Source: Actinostola sp. cb2023 (taxonomy: Eukaryota; Cnidaria; Anthozoa; Actiniaria; Actinostolidae). From it: DNA of 64,000 bases. Where the stretch lies: contig JAUJYZ010000964.1 in assembly GCA_033675265.1 (NCBI GenBank), positions 62,001-126,000 of the forward strand, written 5' to 3'. The notes below the pieces were generated by a model that searched no databases, was not told the origin of the DNA, and saw only the letters and a program-made list of their open reading frames with translations. Below, piece by piece: positions 43,901 through 54,785 of the stretch (position 1 is its first letter; every line of letters begins with the position of its first letter). The position numbers and the translations under genes were made by a program.

Positions 43901-46900
43901 GCTCTAACAACATGGTTTATCAACACGAGACAACCTTGTTGGAGGAAGGTTAAGTCGTCTTGAAAACTGATCACCACAATAAGTCATAGAGATATGAATT
44001 TATCAATCCAGTACTAGTACTGCAAAGAGATCTTTAGAACTTAGAACGAAGTGACTTGATACACGCAGTGAAGAGGCCAAGCAATTACGTCAGTTGTTAG
44101 GTTTTTACACCGAGCCGAGGTACCTAAACCCATATTTACACTTCATCCAAACATTGTTTAATCACTCTGCGATGTCTAGTAGCTTCTAGTTTATGCCGGT
44201 ATACGGTATTTGTATGGATATATTTATGGTACCAAATAAACTATGTCATTGTCATTCATGATTCGCTGAGTTTGTGAAATCGCAATAAATTGCAAGGAAA
44301 GCATGTTCTACCGAGTCACGCAACGAGCGACCAAACACTGTTTTAATCGTACTAAGATATCTATATTTAGTTCAAATAGACTACATAGCAGTTAGAAGCC
44401 CGACTTCACGCTAGTAGAGCGTCTAGTTATTATTTGACATAGTATTCGCTAGTAAGGTTTTTAGAAACAAGGCTTTAGAAGTTTTGTTTCTCTTCAAACG
44501 TTTTCGACTAAGGAGTCATCATCAGGAATGCCGAAAACGTTTGAAGAGAAACTTCTAAAGCCTTGTAAACTTTATAAAAAAAAAATTATTATTTTTATTA
44601 TTATTTTTATTATTACAAAGGAACGTGCACGATTAAACACTTGTGTCATGAAGACGCATTATGCAGACAAACACGCAAGTCTTGTAAGTGCGTCTGCAAG
44701 CCAGGATACGTTGGTGATGGTCAGAAGTCCTGTCGGGGTAGGTCATCCTTATTTGGTAACGAAATTCCATATTTGGTAGTTGGCTATTGTTTCGTCTCCA
44801 GTCTCCAAACGCAACGAGCGACAGTCTCGTTCCCATGCTTCTTAATATTCTGTGCAATAACTGGCAATAATTGGTTTACATGACCGATGAATGACATTAG
44901 TTTTCATATCTACATTTAGATGTGGACGAATGTGCTCATAATAACGGTGGTTGTAGCCAGTTGTGTTATAACCTGCTGGGGAATTATTACTGTGGCTGTC
45001 GTCATGGTTACATGTTGCTACCCAACAGAAGGAGCTGTACAGGTATGACGTCATAGTTTGTCAGGAATTGATGGTTATTATCGTCATTAAACACTTTGTT
45101 TTCAGGCAGCAAAAAGAACAACGACGTCATCACTAAACGTATCAAACTAAGATTCAACGTCGGAGAATGTAGCTCCGTTGTACAACGAGAACAAAGTTTA
45201 TTCTTCAGAGAGTTGAAGCGCAAGCTCCTCCAACGTGAAATCTGTTTTCAGCCATGTGAGGTTCACCGTTTCTCGTTAAGATGTCGGTCGCGTAAGAGAG
45301 GAGGTAAGATGGAGAAGATCCTCCTGGCAAACTTTGAACTCGAGCTTGACCAAGGCGTCGTATCGACGTCTAAGTTTTGTAATCACAGCTGCTTAGGTTG
45401 TCAGATAGAAAAGAAACTGCAAAACTTCATTGGAAAGTTAGCATCGGACAAGAAAATCAACATTTCTCTTCGTGATCAAATCTACACGATGAACTTTAGA
45501 TCGCTGAAGATGCCTGGAGTTAGAAGTGCTTGTAAACAAGGAAGACGATACAAAAACAAACAAAAACGGCTCGGTGAGTTCACTACTTTCGGGCGAAAAA
45601 GATTGTGGGTGAATATTTGTGTTATTTTGCGTATAACCGACATATTAATCAATTATCCCTCATGTATCTGATAGCCAACTTGGTTCGTTCCTTATTAGCA
45701 ATAACTCGGGCATTCCACAGTAAGCCGGAGTGATAACTTAAGCATACCAGATGTCAAGTCGCACACTAACAAGTATCATGTTGTGTCTATAGCAGGTTGT
45801 ATGCCTGGTCGATACTAACAAGTATAACGTTGTGTCTATAGCAGGTTGTATGCCGGGTCGATACTAACAAGTATAACGTTGTGTCTATAGCAGGTTGTAT
45901 GCCGGGTCGATACTAACAAGTATAACGTTGTGTCTATAGCAGGTTGTATGCCTGGTCGATACTAACAAGTATAACGTTGTGTCTATAGCAGGTTGTATGC
46001 CTAGTCGATACTAACAAGTATAACGTTGTGTCTATAGCAGGTTGTATGCCTGGTCGATACTAACAAGTATAACGTTGTTTCTATAGCAGGTTGTATGCCG
46101 GGTCGATACTAACAAGTATAACGTTGTGTCTATAGCAGGTTGTATGCCTAGTCGATACTAACAAGTATAACGTTGTGTCTATAGCAGGTTGTATGCCTGG
46201 TCGATACTAACAAGTATAACGTTGTTTCTATAGCAGGTTGTATGCCTGGTCGATACTAACAAGTAACGTTGTGTCTATATCAGGTTGTATGCCTGGTCGA
46301 TACTAACAAGTATAACGTTGTGTCTATATCAGGTTGTATGCCTGGTCGATACTAACAAGTATAACGTTGTGTCTATAGCAGGTTGTATGCCTGGTCGATA
46401 CTAACAAGTATAACGTTGTGTCTATAGCAGGTTGTATGTATGCCGGGTCGATACTAACAAGTATAACGTTGTGTCTATAGCAGGTTGTATGCCTGGTCGA
46501 TACTAACAAGTATAACGTTGTGTCTATAGCAGGTTGTATGCCTGGTCGATACTAACAAGTATAACGTTGTGTCTATAGCAGGTTGTATGCCTGGTCGATA
46601 CTAACAAGTATAACGTTGTTTCTATAGCAGGTTATATGCCTGGTCGATACTAACAAGTATAACGTTGTGTCTATAGCAGGTTGTATGCCTGGTCGATACT
46701 AACAAGTATAACGTTGTGTCTATATCAGGTTGTATGCCTGGTCGATACTAACAAGTATAACGTTGTGTCTATAGCAGGTTGTATGCCGGGTCGATACTAA
46801 CAAGTATAACGTTGTGTCTATAGCAGGTTGTATGCCTGGTCGATACTAACAAGTATAACGTTGTGTCTATAGCAGGTTGTATGCCTGGTCGATACTAACA

Positions 46901-49900
46901 AGTATCGTTGTGTCTATAGCAGGTTGTATGCCTGGTCGATACTAACAAGTATAACGTTGTTTCTATAGCAGGTTGTATGCCGGGTCGATACTAACAAGTA
47001 TAACGTTGTGTCTATATCAGGTTGTATGCCTGGTCGATACTAACAAGTATAACGTTGTGTCTATATCAGGTTGTATGCCTGGTCGATACTAACAAGTATA
47101 ACGTTGTGTCTATATCAGGTTGTATGCCTGGTCGATACTAACAAGTATAACGTTGTGTCTATAGCAGGTTGTATGCCTGGTCGATACTAACAAGTATAAG
47201 GTTGTCTCTATAGCAGGTTGTATGCCTAGTCGATACTAACAAGTATAACGTTGTGTCTATAGCAGGTTGTATGCCTGGTCGATACTAACAAGTATAACGT
47301 TGTGTCTATAGCAGGTTGTATGCCTGGTCGATACTAACAAGCATAACGTTGTGTCTATAGCAGGTTGTATGCCTGGTCGATACTAACAAGTATCGTTGTG
47401 TCTATAGCAGGTTGTATGCCTGGTCGATACTAACAAGTAACGTTGTGTCTATAGCAGGTTGTATGCCTGGTCGATACTTTGATATCTTTTTACAACGATG
47501 TGTTAACTGTTCACGCGGGACTTACCAACCTAATGCACGATCTGAAACGCCGTTTTGTATTCGCTGCCCTGCAAACATGACAACGTTGTACTCGGGATCA
47601 AGAGATATTCACCAGTGCCAAAGTAAGTGTTCGCTTTCCACACTTCATGACATCATTTTAAGGTCTAAACGATTGTTTGTTGTTCGTCAGACACACGTTG
47701 TGGTGGCAGCCTCACATCGATGTCTGGTGTGCTGACGTCACCTAACTATCCTGACGCGTACCCACGTGACGTCGATTGTACGTGGACAATCTACCCAAGT
47801 AAAGATCGTAATATACTTCTACTAATACCCAAAATCTCTCTGCCTACGTCGCCTGACTGCACTGACTATTTGGTCATGAGAGAGGGAGAAAGTCCTTACT
47901 CCGTAGCAACGTACTACGCATGTGAATCGTTCGACCAGCCCGTTGCCTTCGTGTCTCGTTCACAGAATCTACACATTAAATTCCGCTCACGAGGTGACGG
48001 CATGGCTGAAGGCTTTAAAATCTTCTACGTCACTTTTGAAAGTACGTACTGTAACGATTAACACGCAACATTACTGACAACATGTACTATTGCAGCGTGT
48101 GTCCACCCCTGCAACATGTTGCACGCAACATTACTGGCAACATGTACTATTGCAGCGTGTGTCCACCCCTGCAACATGTTGCACGCAACATTACTGGCAA
48201 CATGTACTATTGCAGCATGTTTCAACCCTTGCAACATGTTGCACGCAACATTACTGGCAACATGTACTATTGCAGCGTGTTTCAACCCTTGCAACATGTT
48301 GCACGCAACATTACTGGCAACATGTACTATTGCAGCGTGTGTCCACCCCTGCAACATGTTGCACGCAACATTACTGGCAACATGTACTATTGCAGCGTGT
48401 TTCAACCCTTGCAACATGTTGCACGCAACATTACTGGCAAACATGTACTATTGCAGCGTGTTTCAACCCTTGCAACATGTTGCACGCAACATTACTGGCA
48501 ACATGTACTATTGCAGCGTGTGTCCACCCCTGCAACATGTTGCACGCAACATTACTGGCAACATGTACTATTGCAGCGTGTTTCAACCCCTGCAACATGT
48601 TGCACGCAACATTACTGGCAACATGTACTATTGCAGCGTGTGTCCACCCCTGATATTGCACGCAACATATGCATTATATCACGTGTAAATATGCACCTAG
48701 CAAGGTGGATATGTATTATATCACGTGTAAATATGCACCTAGCAAGGTGGATATGTATTATATATATCACGTGTAAATATGCACCTAGCAAGGTGGATAT
48801 GTATTATATCACGTGTAAATATGCACCTAGCAAGGTGGATATGTATTATATCACGTGTAAATATGCACCTAGCAAGGTGGATATGTATTATATCACGTGT
48901 AAATATGCACCTAGCAAGGTGGATATGTATTATATCACGTGTAAATATGCACCTAGCAAGGTGGATATGTATTATATCACGTGTAAATATGCACCTAGCA
49001 AGGTGGATATGTATTATATCACGTGTAAATATGCACCTAGCAAGGTGGATATGTATTATATCACGTGTAAATATGCACCTAGCAAGGTGGATATGTATTA
49101 TATCACGTGTAAATATGCACCTAGCAAGGTGGATATGTATTATATATATCACGTGTAAATATGACAGCCTAGATAAGTTATCCTAGCTGTAATATCACAA
49201 CAAACGTTTAAATATTCCCATTGTTTCAGAAAAATATCGTGCATTGGTGAGACACATCGTAGAGAGTGGAGAAATGTATGCCAATGAAAGTAACAGAAGA
49301 CTGTTACAGGTTAGTCACACATCATGTACTGTCAATTGGTGAATTGTGATTGGTCAATTATTAGTGGTCAATAACTTTCCGTACAGACCGTAGTGAATGT
49401 ATTTACCATATAATAAGCACCTTATTAATCTCGTTTCCTCGATGCGTACTGTAAGTGCTACGCGGATAACTTCACGGTACTCACTAGTAACACACACTTT
49501 TAGAGTCGATTTCGTATGACTGTGAAAAACCACGGCGCACGGCACGGCACGGTCACGGCACGGATTCATTCGAAATCCTAAATCATCACGGTCACGGCAC
49601 GGCACGTAAGTTTTTCACAGTCATACGAAATCAACTCTGTTTAATGTTTAATGTTTAATGTTTAATAACTCTTTGTCAACTATACAACCTGATATAACAT
49701 AGCATAAAATAAAATAGATACAATAATACACAATGAACAAAGAACTAAAACTAACGATGTTGACGGGATGGTGGCAGGGGGAAACTAAATTCCCATTCAA
49801 AGGCTACCCTCCTAACATATAAGCTGTATTCTACAATCACATTTTGGTTTTGTTTCGTAGGACGAAAAACTAGTTCGCGAGATTCTAGACGTTATCGTCG

Positions 49901-50055
49901 ATCCCAAGAGATTGTACGAAATATATCCGAACGTGCGTCACGTGGATAATAAAGTTCCGAAGTCTTTCCGAATTTTTATCGAAGCAAAAGTGGAGGAGTA
50001 TTTTGCCAGTCCGTTCAGAAAGAGGCGTTCAGTGGAGGAAGAAAAGAAGAGATAA
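40963..50055 (+). CDS. SCUBE-like secreted EGF-CUB protein, nine exons
   Basis: Exons: 40963-41015, 41256-41911, 44621-44737, 44920-45042, 45106-45573, 47458-47622, 47691-48041, 49230-49309, 49861-50055. Phases agree throughout, giving 735 residues. Order: a signal peptide, a roughly 220-residue N-terminal domain (residues about 19-236) I do not recognise, one EGF (GTCTIKHLC...CKPGYVGDG), one calcium-binding EGF ([18 protein letters not shown]), a Cys-containing basic spacer, a GCC2/GCC3 module (GCMPGRYFD...RGTYQPN), a CUB domain ([20 protein letters not shown]), and the SCUBE C-terminal tail ([20 protein letters not shown]...). The last four match human SCUBE in order. SCUBE proteins act outside the cell in ligand release and presentation. 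Human family members have nine EGF modules; this one has two plus a new N-terminal domain. Exon 1 and its donor (GTAGAT) are the least certain part. Confidence 0.87.
42590..42690. repeat. Direct duplication of about 55 bp
   Basis: CAGTAAACATACTGTAA and ATGTACTTGTACATTAG occur twice in SCUBE intron 2. Confidence 0.8.
43758..44404. mobile_element. Dispersed element with GTCGGGCTTC ends
   Basis: The left end GTCGGGCTTCCTGTGGAAGG folds on itself (AAGGCCCGAC). The right end is GAAGCCCGAC. It contains the recurrent GGGCTTCCTGTGG motif. It lies in SCUBE intron 2. The boundaries are inferred from these 10-bp inverted ends only. Confidence 0.5.
44467..44566. mobile_element. Hairpin element, 40-bp arms
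   Basis: ACAAGGCTTTAGAAGTTTTG... pairs with ...GAAACTTCTAAAGCCTTGT. The loop carries ACTAAGGAGTCATCATCAGG. It ends 54 bp before SCUBE exon 3. Confidence 0.8.
45780..47457 (+). repeat. 3'-splice-site minisatellite in SCUBE intron 5, about 34 copies
   Basis: The 49-bp unit consists of the first 21 bases of exon 6 (GTTGTATGCCTGGTCGATAC T) followed by 28 intron bases ending TCTATAGCAG. The junction creates TACTAAC, the ideal branch-point consensus, 26 nt before CAG. The last copy is the true exon 6 acceptor (47457). Confidence 0.97.
48058..48655 (+). repeat. 60-bp tandem repeat in SCUBE intron 7, ten copies
   Basis: Units contain GCACGCAACATTACTGGCAA, CATGTACTATTGCAGCGTGT and CCACCCCTGCAACATGTT. 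Two subtypes (TGTCCACCCC and TTCAACCCTT) alternate irregularly. Each unit ends a pyrimidine-poor CTATTGCAG, an acceptor-like site. The array starts about 16 bp after the exon 7 donor. Confidence 0.97.
48665..49165 (+). repeat. 42-bp tandem repeat in SCUBE intron 7, about twelve copies
   Basis: Units contain ATATCACGTGTAAATATGCA and CCTAGCAAGGTGGATATGTA. Each has a CACGTG E-box and AAGGTGGAT, a weak donor-like site. The unit is divisible by three, so both strands give long artefactual ORFs. Confidence 0.97.
49502..49638. mobile_element. MITE with 28-bp arms (SCUBE intron 8)
   Basis: AGAGTCGATTTCGTATGACT and its complement form the ends. The interior is CACGG-rich (CGGCACGGCACGGTCACGG). Confidence 0.8.
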
Positions 50056-50225
50056 AACAGCAAAGTTCACCACCAACAATCAAAACCAGAAAACCTGATG
50101 GGAACATGAAAGTCTTTTTCTCTCCATTTTTATGCAAATACTAGTTAGTCGAGTTGGTGAGCTGGATAAGCAAGTTATTGTAGAAAATATGTAAATAACA
50201 GCAGACTATGCTTAAAACAGGTCAA

Positions 50226-51045
50226 ACTAATTAGATGTTGCTTCGGTTAGACTATGCAAACAGGATAAACTGGTTAGCTGCAGAATAAAACTATGCAAAC
50301 AGGTAAAACTGGTTAGCTGCAGAATAAAACTATGCAAACAGGTAAAACTGGTTAGCTGCAGAATAAAACTATGCAAACAGGTAAAACTGGTTAGCTGCAG
50401 AATAAAACTATGCAAACAGGTAAAACTGGTTAGCTGCAGAATAAAACTATGCAAACAGGTTAAACTGGTTAGCTGCAGAATAAAACTATGCAAACAGGTT
50501 AAACTGGTTAGTTAGCTGCAGAATAAAACTATGCAAACAGGTTAAACTGGTTAGCTGCAGAATAAGACTATGCAAACAGGTGAAACTGGTTAGCTACACT
50601 AGAGAATAAGACTATGCAAACAGGTAAAACTGGTTAGCTGCAGAATAAAACTATGCAAACAGGTAAAACTGGTTAGCTGCAGAATAAAACTATGCAAACA
50701 GGTATAACTGGTTAGCTGCAGAATAAAACTATGCAAACAGGTTAAACTGGTTAGCTGCAGAATAAAACTATGCAAACAGGTATAACTGGTTAGCTGCAGA
50801 ATAAAACTATGCAAACAGGTAAAACTGGTTAGCTGCAGAATAAAACTATGCAAAGAGGTTAAACTGGTTAGCTGCAGAATAAAACTATACAAACAGGTAA
50901 AACTGGTTAGCTGCAGAATAAGACTATGCTAACAGGTGAAACTGGTTAGCTACACTAGAGAATAAGACTATGCAAACAGGTAAAACTGGTTAGCTGCAGA
51001 ATAAGACTATGAAAACAGGTGAAACTGGTTGGATGAGATTCTGCT
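50226..51045 (+). repeat. About 44-bp tandem repeat downstream of SCUBE, about 18 copies with 14 AATAAA
   Basis: Units contain GCAGAATAAAACTATGCAAA and CAGGTAAAACTGGTTAGCT. Fourteen units carry AATAAA and the others AATAAG. It starts 170 bp after the SCUBE stop codon, so it very likely lies in or at the end of the 3' UTR. Confidence 0.95.
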
Positions 51046-51049
51046 GACT

Positions 51050-51570
51050 AGGTAAACCCCCAGGGGGGGTACTCAGGGGTATAAGTGACGGGGAGGTGCG
51101 AAGGCCTTTTTGGGGTTTGAAATTCGCGACTTCGGACTTTTTTTGGGTTAGCAATTTTCTGATGGACTTTTTTTGATATAAAGATTTTGGCAAGGACTTT
51201 TTTTGGGGTTAATAAAAATGATATCCTACCATTCTCGATTTTATGTAAAACGATTTCATTAACAAGTTTAAACTACGTAAATAACATGACATGACACAGA
51301 ATTATACCATAGTTATTTCGTTTTTGTAGTATAAAGCACAATGAATACATAGAGGTGGACGCGTAAACTATCTCGCATTCCGGCTTGGTGTTTTTGCTTC
51401 TTTTTTTTATGCGGAGAAAAAATGGACTTTTTTTGGGTTACGTTCTGGGCCGTTGGATTTTTTTTGGGTCTTGTTTTTGCGTAATGGACTTTTTTTGGGT
51501 TAAAACATTTGGCCTCATTCGCACCTCCCTGTCACTGATACCTCTGAGTACCCCCCCTGGGGGTAAACCT
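51050..51570. mobile_element. TIR element with [15 protein letters not shown] ends
   Basis: It starts AGGTAAACCCCCAGGGGGGG and ends with the complement. The arms are about 50 bp. The interior repeats GGACTTTTTTTGGGTTA in both orientations. A fragment of the same family lies at about 17150-17226. Confidence 0.8.
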
Positions 51571-52472
51571 GTCAAACTGGTTCCATAATGACCAGTACTT
51601 GACATTCATTGTATCAGTTGTACATAACTGATATCAGTATTACTGCATATTATACTCCATGTATTGGAACTAAAGTTGTAACAAATACATGTAGTTAGGT
51701 GCATACATGGCCTTGGATCTCACTGCTAGTCATCAATGAAGTTTTATCATGAGAAAAATAATCAATTTTTAGCTAGAACAATTATATCTCCATACAGGAA
51801 AAATCCTATTTTAAACCTGGTCCAGACTATGGCTTGTTGTCATCTCACAAAGCATATTTTCTCTCTTTGTAAAACACATGACATGCTTCACGGTGATGGC
51901 AGTGCATTAAGGCAGAGTTTTAAGCAATAAATTAATTATTGAACACAACATACAACACTTTTTATGTTGCTTAATTTATTAGTATTTGTATTTTCATAAA
52001 AGCTTGCAAAATAAAGTCAAGATATGATCTTCATTGTTCTTATAATAACCATGAGTGTATTAGTATTGTCTATTATTATCCAACTATACATACAGTAGAC
52101 GAGTAAAAATATCGCGCGAGTAGGACTGGAGCGAGTAAAAATATCCAGCGATACGGGCTCGACAAAATACTGCAGACTCGTAAAAATATCCAGCCGTACT
52201 CCACACTAAAATGTCAAATAAGGTATATTTATTATTATTATTACTATTTATTATTATTATTATTATGAACAGACTTTATCATTTTAAGTTTATGGAGGGA
52301 ATTCAGATGATTGAGGAGTGTAATAGATTTAGCTTGAAGAACATCGGATGGTAGGCTATATTATTCCACTCTCTGATGGTCCATGGTAAGAATGATAACT
52401 TTTTGTTCAAAAAGATGTCTGCAACTGTTTTACTGCTCTGTGCAGTACAGTACATTATTGTGCATGTTCACA
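51571..52472. other. Intergenic, 3' flank of the CHAC2-like gene
   Basis: AT-rich with a short TTATTA run at 52220-52265. No gene is seen. Confidence 0.35.
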
Positions 52473-53514
52473 TCAGCCATGTGAATTTAAACCTTGTTTA
52501 ACCAATGACTCCAACTCAAACAAATGTTCATCCACTACTGCATCAACATGACCATGTTTTCCAATGTCATGTATAAAGGCAGCAAGACTTAGGACATACT
52601 CTGAGTTCTTTCCACTTGGTCCTTCAGCATTGATTATTTGTTTAGCAATGTCAGCTAATGGTGCAGGACCAAGGTAGAATGTGTTATCAGGCGTAGCGAT
52701 GTATAACATCACCCTGATAGATGACGTATTGTGGTTAATTGCAGTAAGTGTTGTGTAACAGGATTTATAACCATCTTGTTCTCGTATATCTAGATACATT
52801 AACACATTCTGTATTTCAGCAGGTTCAACCTCATAAGCCACACCCCAGACAATGCCCTATGTAAGAGTTAAATAATGTTTAAAAACAACACATAAGTTGC
52901 TCTACTGCCTCATAAGCCATACCCCAGACAATGCCCTATGTAAGAGTTAAAGAGTTTTTAAAAACAACACTGCTTCTAAGCCATACCCCAGACAATGCCC
53001 TATGTAAGAGTTAAATAATGTTTAAAAACAACACATAAGTTGCTCTACTGCCTCATAAGCCATACCCCAGACAATGCCCTATGTAAGTTAAAGAGTTTTC
53101 AAAAACAACACTGCTTCTAAGCCATACCCCAGACAATGCCCTATGTAAACAACACATAAGTTGCTCTACTGCTTTTTAAAAACAACACATATTGTTGCTC
53201 TACTGCCTAATAATTATACAATGACATATTCAAACCTCTTGGTCTTCGAGCAAAGTTGCCACTCGACCTGGCTGAAATGTAAATATGAACATTAAATGGT
53301 ATAACTGCAATATGTTCAAATAATGAACATGATGTACCTTTCCAGGGACTCCTCTATGGTCACAGCTGCCTTGATAGAATCTCCTGGCGAAACCTTTAAT
53401 GTAACCAACCACTTTTTGACGATATGGAAATTGCACTTTCCACGTTAACGAACCGTAACCAAATATCCACAACGCTGAATCGTTGTCTTGAGAAACTAGG
53501 GAACCTCCAGTCAT
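52473..53514 (-). CDS. CHAC2: Glutathione-specific gamma-glutamylcyclotransferase (ChaC family)
   Basis: Exons: 53514-53338, 53271-53236, 52856-52473, all phase 0, giving 198 residues (human CHAC2 184). The enzyme cleaves glutathione to 5-oxoproline and Cys-Gly in the cytosol. Family landmarks are [16 protein letters not shown] (substrate-binding YGSL), [41 protein letters not shown] (catalytic Glu region) and [15 protein letters not shown]...GPSGKNSEY. The start adds 15 residues ([15 protein letters not shown]) before the usual WxFGYGSL. A short insertion ([10 protein letters not shown]) lies before DEHLF. CHAC2 is favoured over CHAC1 by the close match to the human CHAC2 sequence I recall. 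Intron 2 contains four extra copies of the exon 3 acceptor. Confidence 0.93.
52829..53150 (-). repeat. Duplicated 3' splice site of CHAC2 exon 3, four intronic copies
   Basis: On the minus strand each copy reads CTTACATAG|GGCATTGTCT followed by GGGGTATGGCTTATGAGG. These are the acceptor and the first 28 bases or so of exon 3. Copies lie at about 52912-52945, 52976-53008, 53053-53087 and 53118-53147, in addition to the real one at 52829-52856. Confidence 0.92.
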
Positions 53515-53809
53515 CTTGGTTATGTTTGATAATATTCAGCAACAACAACCTGTTGCTTGGCACGTTGCATGGAGGAGGTTTCGTACTTAACAAAACAAAC
53601 ACGAAAATCAAAAACTTTACACTTCGGCCGCCATTACTAATGCGAATGTCTGCTGACCAGTGTAACTGCATGTTCACCAACCTCGTCCCCAGGGCCGTCC
53701 GTGTTACGGCTTTCACTCAGACGAACATAGTTCGAAATTATATTTAGCTGAAGCTTCATTGAATAATTCTTCAAGGGTCTAATAATCACTAGTAGTTAAA
53801 ACCTTTTTT
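53515..53809. other. CHAC2 5' flank
   Basis: Presumed promoter and 5' UTR of the minus-strand gene. No other feature is seen. Confidence 0.3.
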
Positions 53810-54785
53810 CGATATTCCAGAGGGAATTACTATATTTTTATGAATCTTTAGAGGTGTCAGCAGGGCGGGAGTGACGTCATCTACTCAACCCAAACATTCA
53901 GCTCTATACATTTCGTTGTAGTTTTGTGATCAAAATACATCTCAATGTTTTGTTCAGATAACAGCTCTGCATTGAAGAAAACTGGTCAGACAATCAATCC
54001 TACGCACAAACAATGTAAGAAAACTACGTCACCCAAACTTTTAGCTTCATAGAAATAAAACTAGACGCTTTAACAAGCGTTCACTCGTACCCTGGTGCGA
54101 TTGAGCACTGGGATGCTCTGCAGCATGAAAGACGCATACTTATGGGCCTCCAATTTCCATTCGTGAGGGAGCTGTGAAGAACGAAGAGATCAGGAACGTA
54201 CGATGGTCGCTACGTAGCGACTGGCTCCCACTCGATTGCAGATTGTGCTTAGTCATCATAGGTGTTATAGTGATCAAATCAGTGTTTGGTTACTTGTTGA
54301 GTGACTCGGTAGAACATACAGAATTTGGACTGGCGCCCGGCACTCGACAACATAATACCGGCCAGCTCAGAATTTGTATAAACGACTGGTTAAGACGGTT
54401 AACAGTTGCTAGCAAAATCGAGAAAACATACTTAGATTTTGGGGAACTATTTCAGCTAGATATCTTTACGCGAGTGATTTTGACAGCTGAACTTGCCCCT
54501 TGACCTCCGGTGCTTCCTGATTGGTTTGTGATTTGTAATCTCTCTCGTGGTCAGACTCGTTGTCTCCTTCTCCAAATTCTCGACACCGAACAAAAAAAAA
54601 ATACCAGTTGTGTTTTCCAACTCGTGCCCAGCCTTAGGCCTGGGCACGAGTAATAATTCAAGAAACTAAACACAAATAAATGTATGGAGCGAAGCTGTGT
54701 TGATTGTTTGGGTTGAGTAGATGATCTCACTGACACTTCTAAAGATTCATAAAAATGTCTGAATACTTCCCATTCGAATTTTGAG
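53810..54785. mobile_element. Inverted-repeat element of about 0.95 kb
   Basis: Imperfect arms of about 90 bp contain TTTTTATGAATCTTTAGA, then CATCTACTCAACCCAAACA and TGTATAGAG-type sequence, with complements at 54680-54756. The left arm holds a CRE-like TGACGTCA. A 110-codon plus-strand ORF (54174-54503) is unrecognised. A perfect hairpin CTCGTGCCCAG...CTGGGCACGAG sits at 54621-54650. Confidence 0.65.

Noticed and set aside
45780..49165. CRISPR-like regularly spaced repeats
   Set aside because: Units are directly tandem with no unique spacers, no cas genes, and the DNA is eukaryotic.
48058..49186. Long ORFs on both strands in SCUBE intron 7
   Set aside because: 60-bp and 42-bp units are multiples of three, so they stay open by chance; exon phases skip this region.
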